A stretch of DNA of 64,000 nucleotides from Triatoma infestans (taxonomy: Eukaryota; Arthropoda; Insecta; Hemiptera; Reduviidae). The position numbers were made by a program, and so were the translations under genes. The DNA lies in NCBI GenBank assembly GCA_011037195.1, contig JAAEAF010002324.1:1-64000 (forward strand), in the 5' to 3' direction. This document shows positions 32,489 through 44,024 of the stretch, one piece after another; positions within the stretch are counted from its first letter, which is position 1, and each line of letters opens with the position of its first letter. The notes beneath the pieces are model-generated. The model was not told the DNA's origin and ran no database searches. It was given only the letters and a program-made list of their open reading frames with translations.

Positions 32489-33810
32489 TTTTTTTTAACT
32501 TCAGCCGCCCTCCTCCTGGTATTCGGAATTCCATCAAGGAAGATCTTTCAAAATCATTTCTTCCAATACTCCCGCCATCTGCTCGTCATTCTCCTCTTTC
32601 CATTTTTTCACTGGTCTTCCTCCCCTCTGTTCCTGGAAGGATTCAGCTTCCTTACCTCTTCCAGCCTCCTCCCTGTACCCATTCTTCTCAGCTGTCCATA
32701 CCATTTCATCTTCCTTTTGGCTAACCTTTCCTCCATAGTTTCCTTTACATCCGTTTCCCTCCGTGCAACCACATTCCTCATTTTATCTATTCTTGTCTTT
32801 TGAATGCACCGCCTCCAATATCCATTTCTACCAAATTCACTTTATTGCAGACTTTCTGCGTAGCAGTCTAGGTTTCCGTCCCAAACGTGAGGATCCCTTC
32901 TATTATGGAGTAGAAAATTCATTTTTTTATTCTCCTTAAAAATAGCTTTGTTCCAAATCACTGGGTGAAGCATTCTCACTGCATTTCGGGCCCGCTGAGT
33001 TCTTGTGGTCACTTCTTCATCACATCTTCCCACTTCCTCCAGCACTGATCCAAAATATTTGAAGGCTTTTATTTTTCTGCACCTATCCTCTCCAACGTAC
33101 CTCTTTCTCATTTCCTTCTATTACCATATATTCTGTGTTTCCAAAGTTTATCTTCATTCCCCAGTCCGTGTGAAACTCCTTTAATTTCCTCATCATAAGC
33201 TCGAGATCCTCCCCGCCTTGAGCGATAACCACCTGGTTGTCCGCAAGAGGTGCTTATTCCCTATCGATACACCCATTCTTCCACATTTCCTGAACCATCC
33301 ATCCATCACCCTTTAAATAATGTGGGAGACATGTAACATCCCTGTTTTAGCCCCTTCGAGGCCTCAAAGGGTACAGATAAACCACTGCTCTGTTTCACCG
33401 GAAATCTGTTTCCTTCGTACATCCTTTACACTGCTCAAATCAGATCATCCTCTACACCAATAATTTCCCGCTGGGGTCTCCACACTCTTTCTCTTGGGAT
33501 CTTATCGTACGCCTTTTCCAGATCTACGAAAGCCAAATGCAATTCTTTTTTTCCGTTCTTTACATTATTCTATTAACTGCCTCATTATAAAAATATTGTC
33601 CACGCGTGAAACCGCTTTGTTTATCGGGCGTTTCATAACATTCTTCCAACCTATTCTTTAGGATTCTCCTCAACAGTCTTGTAATAGAACTTTGTACGCA
33701 TATTCCTCTATAATTATCGCATAGATTCTTATCTTCTTTTTTGTAAATAGACGTAAGGTATCCAACGCTGAGGTTCTCTGGGATCGTACACCCTGGCAAT
33801 ATCAGAACAC
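32489..33810 (-). pseudogene. RTE-clade non-LTR retrotransposon, 5'-truncated
   Basis: On the minus strand, in order from 33810: a fingers region with NLCDNYRGICVQSS and KQSGFTRGQ, motif A FVDLEKAYDKIPRE near 33520, the FADDQVVIAQ-type motif C (here LADNQVVIAQGGEDLE) near 33220, INFGNTEYMVIEGNE, then KYFGSVLEEVGRCDEEV, RARNAVRMLHPVIW, and near the end KRKMKWYGQLRRMGTGRR. This order and wording are typical of RTE elements, whose single protein has an APE endonuclease (lost here) and reverse transcriptase. Frame slips and stops break it into several frames. A nine-base poly-A tail closes it at 32489-32498. The last catalytic aspartate is changed to asparagine. Confidence 0.82.
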
Positions 33811-34690
33811 AAAACTACTAAATAACAAAGAACCCCCCCCCCAAACTACAAAGGTTTGTAGTTTTTTTTTTTTTACTATTTAAATTTGTAAAATAAAAAA
33901 GTTGAGTTATTAAAAATTCGCAGACATTTTTTTATGTGCAGTGGTAACTGTTAAGTTAAATCTTAAAAATTACTAAAGTAAGAATGGAAAAAAAGCCATA
34001 AATATACAAGAAAAAAATTACTTATGCCAAAAAAAAAAAAAAAATTAAATAAAATAAAATTTAAAAAAACTCCAACAAAGGTAATAATTGAAATAATAAT
34101 TAATTGGTAATTAAAAACAAAAACCTGTAACAGCCGTACGGCACAAAGATGTAATTAACTGTTATTATTAGCTATAAATTCCAAATTTGTAACTCACTTA
34201 ATTATTTTAACATAAATAAACCCAGTAATTTACTCATTAAATATAAAAAAAAAATAATTACATAATTGTGAAAATTTATTATGTATTTTTTTTTTATTAA
34301 TTCGCCATTTATAGAATTTCTAGTTTTAATATAAAATCTATAAAAAAAAAAAAAAAAATTGTTTATGATAAAAAGTTATTACAAAGTTCTTGTTTTTTGT
34401 TATCGAATTTGGAATTTTTTATGAGGTGACCTTAATTAACCTCAGACGATCACCGTTTTTAAGTTCGTAATTTGTTCCATAATTATTATCTTTACTGGCA
34501 GCACATGTTAGCGATTGTTTAATGAAAAGAAAAGATACTATTGGTACTTTCACTAACAAATTATATATTTCTCGTTTATATTAGTAAGCAGAATAATTAT
34601 AAACCAGAAATCAACATTTGTACGACGAGTGGTAAGGTAACATTTTACGAGAGGACTTCTTGTTTGTTCGGTTGATTATTTAAGAAGCAT
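33811..34690. other. AT-rich, homopolymer-rich, no gene
   Basis: Numerous A and T runs. Nothing coding could be supported. Confidence 0.6.
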
Positions 34691-34955
34691 CTTTGTTACT
34701 TTTTCTTACTATCAGTAAGAAAAAGTTTGTAATCGTGTCAAATTTTCAATATCGAGTTTTCACCGGAAATATCCGTTTTGAGGACCCCATGACTCCGAAA
34801 AAACGGTGTATGTGTATGTGTATGTATGTGAACAGCACAACTCAAAAACGAAAAACCATAGAAAATTGAAACTTGATTTGCCATTTAGGTATCCACCATG
34901 GGATCTAAAAGTACATTATCTATCAAAATTCCTCAACCGGAAGTACCACTTTACT

Positions 34956-34993
<38 letters not shown>

Positions 34994-35690
34994 TTGTGAT
35001 TTTCTTGAAACATGAAACACAGCAACTACACAGACAATGAGCTACAACTTTTAATTTGAAAAAATTTCTCCAGAAAAAATTCACTTAAGGGTACTTTTCG
35101 AGGAGGGGTGTGATTACGGCTTCCTCTTAACTGCTATTTCTGTTTATTATACAATTCTGTCATCTAAGTAATGTTAATTAGAATTAAATATGTTGTTAAA
35201 ATTCCGAGTTTGAAAAAAATCGGATGACCGGATGTGCGTTTATTTTATCACTTTACTAAATGATTTTTTTTTTTTTCATTTTTTTGCGATTTACACAAAA
35301 ATAGCTCCAACGATTTTCTTGAAACTTGTTATATACAAGCTACACATACAAAAATGCACAATTTTGATTTAAAAAATTTCTGTGGAAAAATTCAATAAAT
35401 GGCACTTTTAGGAGAGGGGTAGGGGTTATGTTTTTCTCTAAATTGCTATCATAGCAGATTATATAATTCTATCATCCAAACATAATTAATTAGAAATAAA
35501 TAAATGGCCAAAATTCCGAGTGTCAAGAAAATTAGTAAACCGAAAGTGCGCGCTTTTACTGAACAGTTTTTTTTTTCTGTTTTCGACGAATTTCATTAAA
35601 TTTGGTACACTAAATATAAAATTTGTCATTTATAATTTTTAGAACTGGAGTAAGAGAAAGTTGTGTGAGTGTTTCACACCAGATTTTTTG
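34690..35690 (+). repeat. 300-bp-unit element, best complete copy
   Basis: Head: CTTACTATCAGTAAG hairpin, then TCGAGTTTTCACCGGAAATA. Three units follow, with the CCGGAAGTACC / CCGGATGTGC / CCGAAAGTGC landmark at 34939, 35226 and 35540, about 300 bases apart. Each continues with a T run, CCAACGATTTTCTTGAAAC-like sequence and TAATTAGAAATAAAT. Tail: GAGTAAGAGAAAGTTGTGTG and AGTGTTTCACACCAG, then T-rich DNA. No coding frame. Tandem-unit non-autonomous elements of Helitron/HINE type are one possible home; this is uncertain. Confidence 0.65.
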
Positions 35691-36373
35691 TTTGTTTGTT
35701 TGTTAGCTTGTCCATAAAAGACTTAGCTGTTTTAAGATTAGCTTAAAAGCTGTTAGTTGCTTCAATACCTTTTAATGACCGAAAAAGGCTGATTTTGACT
35801 ACGAATTTGTAGTCACATTTGTATAAAAAATGTCGAGTGGTTGGACGGTGCTTGTTACTTATAATAATTCAGCTTATTCGAGCGCTTTATTGCTCTAAAC
35901 ATGTCAGATGAGCAATACATAATACAGGTCGCGCTGATGTCCGGGTGACACAGTAAGTATGGAATCGAGGTGCTATTGTTGTTGAGAAATTACTATTGAC
36001 ATGGTAAGAAATTACAACATGTTAATTTTCATTATATAGTATCCGTCTTTTACAGATGCTTTTGTTGGGAAAAAAATGCAATGTGGTACATAATTGAATC
36101 ACAAGGACAGCAACTGTAAGGATATTGAGCCAAACCTAAAGCAATATATCATATTATTTCGATTAATTCCGTTGAGGTCAAAATGACAGAAACGTTTCCT
36201 TCTGCAATATATTTAAGTTTTCAACTTCGAAGTGCCTTGGAATTGTGAAAAAGAAATATTAAACAAACATATATAACTTTCTATGCAAAATATAGACATC
36301 AAATAATATATGTTGAATATGTAGTTGACTCCGCAATGCTAGATAACATCTATCTATGATTTTATCCACTGTA
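35691..36373. other. No gene recognised
   Basis: No repeat match to other parts of the window and no convincing coding frame. Confidence 0.5.
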
Positions 36374-36470
36374 TCATGCTTCATTTTTTTTTTTTTTGTT
36401 CTGACCGGTTTCGGGTTTTCAACCATCATCAGAGTAAGGCTATAGTCAATTCGTGTAGAGAGTTGACTTC
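36374..36470 (-). repeat. Hammerhead-family relative, second subfamily
   Basis: The minus strand has CTGATGA (36426-36432), a GGTT/AACC stem and GAAACCGGTC (36403-36412). Stem I pairs at only two positions. The flank TCGTGTAGAGAGTTGACTTC recurs near 46700, so the two form a subfamily. Confidence 0.45.
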
Positions 36471-36573
36471 AAATGGTATATTTTGCTTTCAAAACTCTAT
36501 CCTTACTGACGGACACCACGCCTATGCTATTATAATGTTTCTTTCAGTAGTTTCGTTTGTACTCTAAGGCAAT

Positions 36574-37096
36574 TGTAGTGGAAGAACGAAATGGAAAAAT
36601 ACTAGTTTTGGAAAATAGTTTAGTAAAATAATTTTGTGAAAATTAGCTAGTTCAAATAGGGTATTCTAGTGATGGGGATACAGCCAGGTACTACAATCTA
36701 GGTCAATGCAAACCAAGAGACAAAGGGCAAGAAACAGTTAGGGTAAAACAATAAAACTCTCTCCAGACTTACCAGCATTATTTGAAAGGTTTTGATCTAT
36801 GAAGAGAAGACATTCCTTCATGAACAGTCTAAAACAGACATTCAAGCATTACACTTGTTTTTCGCTCTCTTAGAATCAGTGACAGTTTAAGTTAAAACAT
36901 AAGGGTTTATTCCAACTAATTTTCAGTAAATCAATAAGCATATTGCTGTGTTATTGAATAGTATTTAAATATCTTTAAAGAATATATTTAATTTAATCTA
37001 CCAGTGTTTTCTTAATTATTCTTATTACTTCTCTCTCTTAAAACTTACAAACACAAGCCCTTTACAAAACCGCTCACGCCACAAGCTACCACTACA
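36574..37096 (+). repeat. Candidate solo LTR or TIR element, copy 2
   Basis: Second copy of the element at 2113-2669, 523 bp long, with the same TGTAGTGG start and CCACTACA end. The copies differ by several indels. No target duplication is visible. Confidence 0.5.
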
Positions 37097-38240
37097 CTAT
37101 ATCGCATCACACCAATAAATATTTCACAATACTGCAATTTTTTTAGTCACCAAGTCTTATGATGGTATCCAATATTCCGAACAAAACCTAAAACACTTTT
37201 TTAGAAACCCATATACATGATTATTACAAAAACTTATTTAAATTTTCAATATTACTATCAAATAAAATAAATTTATTAATAATTCAACTCATCAGCTCAT
37301 ACTTTGATGTGAAAGTTTATACACATTCAACCTGGAAAGGATAGAGAATATAATTTACATACAGTAGCTATACTATCTTTGTCGGTGGAATCTAATTAAT
37401 AATTAAAACATAATTACACTTGGCTTATAAGATACGTTATAATTGTAACGAAAATTATAATCAAATCTAAGTTTATTAGAGGGAAGAAGTATATATAGAT
37501 ATACCGGCAATGTTGGAGAACTATTTCTGGAATGGAGAACCATTATGAACTTTCAAAACAAACTAAATTTGTGCAAAATACGAGTACTATTTGGATCTAA
37601 TTGAAAACTGCTTTTTCTATAAAAACTTTCCAGCATCCGTGATACTGCAATTCTTTCAATACCGCACACATTGTGAACACTCCCATGTATATGTTATGTA
37701 CTACAGAAATATAACAATTGTTAACAATAATGACGATGAATTAACTCCTTCCCACTTTCTAGGATTTCAAAGGATCCAGCCAGTTCATGCCCACCATAAT
37801 GCACAAGTCTTCAAGTCTTCTGCACATCCTCTCTGTAAGATACACAATATTATCCAAAGGACTATAGTCGTAATGTCCTAACATCGTCACAGTTTTAAAT
37901 GGCTGGTTCCCTTGTTGTACCTCTTTGATGTACAATTGTTATATTTCTATTTTATGATGCTGATTACTTCAAGGACAAACAATCTGTAAGCAACATTTTT
38001 ATGATCTACCTACAAGTAACTGTATCTGATCATTAAGTAGTAATATTGGTAATTATGAGTTATACAGAATTCAACGTGGCTTCATGAATACATGGCAACA
38101 TGTATTTGCCATACAATAGTTAGTTTTCCGATTATGTATATCGATATTTCATATTTTTTGTACGATTTTTTAATGGATTATATTTCCATTTATATTTATA
38201 TTACTTTCTAATATAAGAGGTTCCCTGAACTCAAGAAACT
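37097..38240. other. Unclassified DNA
   Basis: A 96-codon plus-strand frame at 37591-37881 has a mixed composition but no recognisable domain, and its start is arbitrary; I do not call it a gene. Confidence 0.4.
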
Positions 38241-38261
38241 GGTCTTTAAAAACTGATCTGT

Positions 38262-38291
38262 GTGTGTGTGTGTGTATGTGTGTGTGTGTGT
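38262..38291. repeat. TG microsatellite
   Basis: About 14 TG units with one TATG interruption, just before a degenerate 300-bp-unit repeat (38300-38640). Confidence 0.75.
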
Positions 38292-38299
38292 TGTTCTGT

Positions 38300-38640
38300 A
38301 AAACTCAAAACCAGCAAATCGCCGAAAATTTGCTTATTTTTAGTTAAGCTCCAGAAGTGGATCCAACATATGGTTCTCGTCATAATCGTTCGACTGAAAT
38401 GGATATTTTTTGTTTGCCTTTTTTTCGAAAACGGCTCCAACGATTTTTTTTTAAAAACACAGTGGTTAAAGGTACAGTTGTACAAAAGCTGTAACTTTTA
38501 TTTGTATCATTTTTCCAGGAAGATTCATTATAGTGGGTTATGGGAAAGGGCGGTTCTATGATTTCCTATAAAGTGCTATGTTAATTTATTCTATATTCTA
38601 ACATCTATCTAATATTTAATGTATTTTGAATTAATTACAT
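38300..38640 (+). repeat. 300-bp-unit repeat, one degenerate unit
   Basis: Landmarks: CCAACGATTTTTTTT near 38436, CATTTTTCCAGGAAGATTCA near 38505 and AAGTGCTATGTTAATTTAT near 38570. A further partial unit continues after SINE1 copy b at 38895-39120. Confidence 0.45.
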
Positions 38641-38659
38641 TGAAAAAATTTCAGAGACA

Positions 38660-38890
38660 GGAATAGCTAGTAGTTTGCGTACAGGACTCCCACGCGGAAG
38701 ACCCGGGTTCGAGACCAGCTGTGTTGCCCTTAGATTTTTTTCTTCCTAGGAGCCTCTACAGCTCACTGTCCGGTGTTGCACAGTGTTGTCTGTAACGAGA
38801 GAACACTGTCCGGAGGTCGGCAGTGCACTGAGAAGGCTCCGGGCACCAATGACCACAGATGTTGACGCGCCTTAAAATTAAAAAAAAAAA
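38660..38890 (+). mobile_element. SINE1 copy b, full length
   Basis: Plus-oriented: GGAATAGCTAGTAGTTTGCG, then ACCCGGGTTCGAGACC (box B-like), then the SINE1 body and GACGCGCCTTAAAATTAAAA tail. Box A has drifted. It sits inside a 300-bp-unit repeat. Confidence 0.82.
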
Positions 38891-39184
38891 GAAATTCCCA
38901 AAATTTCGACTTTCAAGAAAATCGGCTGACGGAAATGTGACTGTAATCCACAGTTTTTTCATTTGTCTAAGATTTTCTTTATAAAGACGCTCGAGTTTCA
39001 TTAAACTTGGTGAACTAACTATACATATATCGACCTAACACTATTGTTTATGTCTTTTTTCGAGAAAATTTATATTAGAGAATTCTTGGATAATTGGAAG
39101 GTCATGCTTACCTCAATTTTTTTTATTTTTATTTTTTAAGTTTTTTATAACTGCACAGTATCATATGCAACAACTAAAAAAAGA

Positions 39185-39420
39185 CAAACAATGAAAATGG
39201 GAGTATGCGCGTTGGTTAGCGCGCACACTCTTGCTTGAAGTTGTGAACGACGGCTATCCAGCGATAGCAGTCGTAATGCTTGTACGACTGTATCTCAAGA
39301 CAGCCGTCGTTGTGTATTTAGATGGTCGCGCGGCCGTCGATGCCTTAGTAGCTTTGACGGGTTTGTGGGGAGAGTGGAAGTACTGAGGGCTTAGATTAGT
39401 GGATTGGAATGAGAAAATAA
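39185..39420. other. GC-richer stretch of unknown origin
   Basis: 39205-39330 contains GCGCGTTGGTTAGCGCGC and an inverted pair around ACGACGGCTATCC / ACAGCCGTCGT. It is clearly less AT-rich than its surroundings. It could be a SINE-like head or a small foldback; no box B is evident. Confidence 0.35.
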
Positions 39421-39869
39421 TTTGGAATGGAATTTTAGGCAGCGGGAATTGGCTAAAGTGGTGACAAAGGGAATTCCCTCAAAATAGTTATTTTTTTTAA
39501 CAAGTGAGAAAAGTATGACTTTTACACACTCGAGTTCAGAACTCGTGGGTCAAACTGGACGAGAATTGTAAAAAATACTTCGCTCACGAGTTAAATATTT
39601 TAGGTTTTTTCTGCAATCACATTAAATTGCTACTTAATTTATATGAATATAAAAGATTCTGACAGGTGCAAATACTGAGATTGTATTTTAATTCAAGTTA
39701 ATTAATCCCTCCCTCTATAACCTGTTACGTTTGGTATAACCTCAAATCCGCTGTTTCTAGGATTTGTTTTGAACATATTACCGCTAGATGTCGGACTCAT
39801 TAGAGTTGAATAATGCTACTTTTACACATTAGTGAGAAAGTAGTCCTCAAAAAAATATAAAATCGCTCT

Positions 39870-40320
39870 GTTTCAAAAACTCTACAAAAGGGGTTCGGCA
39901 AAATATTACTAAAACTCGACAAAATCTGGTCGTATTAGAGGAACCTCCTCGTGTCATAATGTCCAGGAAGAGATCCAACCAGGTGCCGGAGAGAGGTCCA
40001 TGAATGACACAGAAACATCTAACTACTAGCCCTGTCCGGATCCCAATGAGCATCTTTTACCGTCGATAATCCACTGAGCTCATCATAGGGATGAATGCTG
40101 TAAAACTATCCAAACTACTAAAGAACACACCACTAGCCGGTTCGGGACCAATGAAAACAAGAGAGGCGCCTAATTTACCAAAACGATTCACCTCCTCATT
40201 CCTAAAAATCCCGTATGATTTGGTACCTAGAGTGGAAAGTTCATTCTTCAAGGAGGAAAGCTCTTTCAGTATTTTAGAACATTTTTATACCAACTTGGAA
40301 GAGAAGACTTAAATAAAGCT
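39870..40320. repeat. Unknown repeat module shared with 59090-59420
   Basis: Shared pieces are GATCCAACCAG, ACACAG.AACATCT, CCCTGTCCGGA and CCACTGAGCTCATC, in the same order. The minus strand has fairly long open stretches in both copies, but I do not recognise a protein. Confidence 0.45.
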
Positions 40321-40394
40321 AAATTTGGTATAAAAAAATAAAATAGGGAGATCTTAAAATTTAAAATAACAATGGCGGGAATGACCTTCGGGAA

Positions 40395-40620
40395 ACACCA
40401 ATCTGGCCAGAATGTCTGCGGTTATCATTCCTCTTCTCCTCGGATACTGACGTACAAGTTTGATATTTTCTTCCGTACTGGCTAAATGTGGTCTACCAGA
40501 TCGTGGCAAATCAGCTGTAGAGCATTACTGCGATCAGGAAACGACCAGTCAAGCGACGAATCGTTGATTCTGAGAGATTAGGTCTTATAAGCAAATGTCG
40601 CAGACATTCTCTTTAAGTTA
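40395..40620 (-). pseudogene. Transposase HTH fragment (Tc1/IS630-like)
   Basis: The minus strand encodes SESTIRRLTGRF, then in a neighbouring frame ADLPRSGRPHLASTEENIKL. This is the usual link between the helix-turn-helix DNA-binding domain and the catalytic domain in Tc1/mariner-type and DUF4817-type transposases. Only about 75 codons are recognisable, with at least one frame slip, and no ends are visible. It may belong with the C-terminal transposase pieces at 47026-48400. The call rests on the SGRP motif and its context. Confidence 0.5.
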
Positions 40621-42223
40621 AGGCAATGGATCGTAATTTTCAAAATGAAACAGTAGGATTTTCGCTCATTGTTCCGTTGTGCATTTTTTTAAGGTTACCT
40701 TCCCAAAATTCCTTTATAAAATATGGAAAAATGTGCATAGAAAAACGAATAATATCAATAATTATAACAATATCTCAATCATTAGTGACTCTGGGGCACC
40801 ATTTAGGAGTTTATATGCTCGTATATGACAATAGAACACTTAAGAACGATATAAGAGCAAAGTTCCAAACAAAGAAAATAATTAATTATGTAATACATTA
40901 AATTCCATACTGTAGAGCATGATTGTAACCTTAGAACAACAAGAGAATGCTTCACTCTTTCCTTGAAGAGACAACATTATACAGTGTGGTAACTTGGGTG
41001 GTCAAGCAAAAGGATACTCCAAGATGATGACACAAGAGATGGACTCCTGGAGACGAAGTTCCCGTTTTTCAAGAGATCAACATATACCAAACTATGCCTA
41101 ACAATTGATCGATCATAAAGGCTGATAAAAACATATTGTGCGCTATTGAGTCACAAGATTTCAGCGCTTTGAGATGTGAGCATACATAGTGAATGTGTGT
41201 AGAGAAATGGTGGCAAGAGGCTTGCGAGCGGCAGATTAGCTAGCAGAGACTTTTGGTTGACAAATTTGTTGGGTATGACCTAATTTATTGGATATCGGCG
41301 TATGCCCTATGGTTGTTTTAAACCGAGAAAAAATTAATGGTTCCCTCTTCTGGTCTACATTTATTTAATTTTCAATTATGTTGATGAAGTTTTTTGATAC
41401 AACCACAGAATTTGAGCTACCAGTCATTATTTTGTCACGATTATCTGAAATAAATGCTACCTTTGTAATTTATGTGTTGTCAATCTTTTACCCTTATAGA
41501 AGCTACTCATTCCATTAAACACGGCGTTCTTACAGGTACCAAACAAATATACACCCTTGATCCATACTAACTAATAAATTATATCCTACATTATATATTT
41601 ATTTTAAAAAAGAGGAATAAATAAACGTTGCTATATTTAATATAAAAATAGTCAACATAACCAATATTTCAAGTTTATTGTTGATTTATTAATGTCACTT
41701 ACATTTCCGTTTGTCTGTCTCCACACTGTACATTTTTTATACAAAATGATTTAACCACTTGATGAGGAAAAAGGACTAGCAACAACCAACTAGTCCCTTA
41801 CATTGTCACTATTTTGCACACCAGCATGGCGCTGAAACATTCCTTTTTTAATTTACTACCTCTTTTTATTTATTTATTACCGTGGCTGTGATGTCATGTA
41901 ATAAATAAAGACATTTTAAATATACTAGCATTTCATGCGTTGAATTTGTGCATATATTTTTAAAATATAATTTATCTCGAATCACAAGCGTTCTGATTTT
42001 AATTTTTTCTGGGTTATCTTATCACTTTCTATTATTTTTATCAATTACGATGTTTTATCGACAGCCACTAAACATCACTGATCCAAAAGACGTTTCAAAA
42101 AATCTCAGGATTAATTTGTTTCTTGCTGGTTTAGAAGTAAGGAAGAAATTAATTCGTACATTTTCTTACATAGCATTCTAAAATAATATTATATAGTAAA
42201 TACTATTTAATATATTAAATATA
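40621..42223. other. No gene recognised
   Basis: Several short plus-strand frames (for example 40626-40901 and 41948-42181) have no recognisable domain. 41030-41300 is slightly less AT-rich but unassigned. Confidence 0.45.
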
Positions 42224-42566
42224 TGTAATAGCAAGAGAGAATTACATCAGCAAGAGAGAGAGCAGACAGACGAGAGAATTAAGCGAGAAAAAAGAGACTC
42301 TCTCTGGTACTCACTGACTTAAGCAGGCTAGAGTGGGGAGAACCTGTACATAAGCCAGTGAGAGATCTAGACATCTATCTATCAGATTCAACCATACACA
42401 TCGCATCGTGTCATATCTCTACTCTCACCTTTTATTCTATAAAAGTCATTACAAGTCCAGTGCAGTTTGTGTAAACTTATAGCTATATTAACAGTGTCTT
42501 CATATCTCGTCTAATTAATCAATCCCAATTTCTATTCTCATCAACTCCATCATATATACATTTACA
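42224..42566 (+). repeat. Candidate LTR with TATA box
   Basis: It starts TGTAATAGCAAGAGAG and ends ATACATTTACA. A TATAAAAG box lies near 42437 and GTCCAGTGCAG, an initiator-like site, about 20 bases later. The first 60 bases recur at 49688-49745. No clear target duplication. Confidence 0.4.
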
Positions 42567-42764
42567 ATAATGTATAATGTAATTACTAGCTTTCATAACT
42601 TTTTTACTTTATTGATGGCGATTTCCATTTGAAATTGTTTAAACAAGAAACATTAAATATTAATTGGGCCTACCATAATTATTACAGAAAAAAAAAATTG
42701 TATTAACCAATCTAAATTGCAAACATTTAGGAATTGACTTTAGATATCTCAATATTTTGGGGAA

Positions 42765-42900
42765 TATTTTCCGTGATAACCCTGTTTCATTCTATGGTCA
42801 TCGACCGGTTTCGGGAGTTCGCCTATAATCCGGATGTCTTGATAAAATGTGTGATAACAAAGACTTGCTCAGAGCGAAATCAGTTTAAACACTCTTCCTG
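42765..42900 (-). repeat. Hammerhead-family repeat, mutated core
   Basis: Stem I (CATC/GATG) and GAAACCGGTC are kept, but CTGAAGA has become CGGATTA and stem II is disrupted. The flank AAGACTTGCTCAGAGCGAAA is family-typical. Confidence 0.5.
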
Positions 42901-43039
42901 AATGAGTATAGCCGCCATGATGGTATCCAGATCTTGTCGCGCTGGAGAGGTTAGCATGCTATGATGAACTCAGGAACTATGTCAGCTGCAGCTTTAGCTC
43001 GTGCCAGGATCACCCATGCTAACAGGTCTTAGAGGGTAG

Positions 43040-43680
43040 CTTGACTAAAAAAAAGATACCCTGTTCCTCCAGGTTGGGGGTAGAGCTTAAGGCCTGCAAC
43101 ACTATGTCATAAAAAAAATCAGCCAATTCCAACCAACTCAATATTTTGGAATATTTTCCGTGATAACCCATCTGACAGAAGGTTTCGGACAAAAAAAAAT
43201 CCATCAACCGAAAGCACAACTTTACTAAATAGTTTTTACAATTTTTTCGCAATTCACTGAAAAAGGGTCCAGTAATTTTCTGGAAACTTCTTATATAAGC
43301 TATTTTGAAGCTCTGACTTTAATTTTTATTTGAAACATTTCTCCAGGACTATTGATTGGAGGGGAGGAGTTGTGAGGATAGCTGTAGCGTTATGCTTTCT
43401 TCTGAAGTGCCACAATGTATGGTTTTATGTCTGTGTAATATTAATACACATTGGAAAAACATTGATAGAATTCCAAATTTAAGTAAAATCAGTTATCCGG
43501 AAGGCGACCTAACTGAATATGTTATCGAAATTTTTGGAGTTTTCAAAAAAATAGCTCCCATGATTTTCTTAAAACTTAAAATGCTCACTCCACAGTAAAA
43601 AAGATATCATTTTTACTTATAATAGTTTTTAAGACAAATGATTTTCAAGGGATTTTGGAGCCACTCAGTTACGTTTATAT
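43040..43680 (+). repeat. 300-bp-unit repeat, two units
   Basis: Unit landmarks at 43207 (CAACCGAAAGCACAACTTTAC) and 43495 (ATCCGGAAGGCGACC), 288 bases apart, each followed by TTTTTACAA or TTTTGGAG and a GATTTTCTTAAAAC-like segment. Confidence 0.5.
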
Positions 43681-44024
43681 TTGACGCTATAAGGGGATGA
43701 TAGAATAGAATAGAATATATTTATTTGCCTGGACATATGTTTTTACATACAATAGGCTCGTCAATATGTGGCTGCAATATATACAAACAAATATACTTTG
43801 ACCTACAGTAAATATTATTAACACATTACTTGCAAATAAACAATGTCAGATCAGTCAGCGATGAACTGGGTTACATTCCATTTGTTAGCTAGATACTCTT
43901 CTTGTTTGTAAAAAGTGTTGGACAACCGGTAACACCTTTATTTTTATGGTAAGCCCAAGTAAATGTTTGTAGAAACAGCAATTTTAACGTGATAATTGTA
44001 ATAAGATAAGGTATTGTGAGTGTT

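Noticed and set aside
2113..37096. A single 35-kb LTR retrotransposon bounded by the two TGTAGTGG elements
   Set aside because: The interior is a mix of unrelated elements and lacks gag-pol, so these are separate solo copies.
37591..37881. 96-codon plus-strand frame as a host gene
   Set aside because: No recognisable domain, arbitrary start, no splice signals that would extend it.
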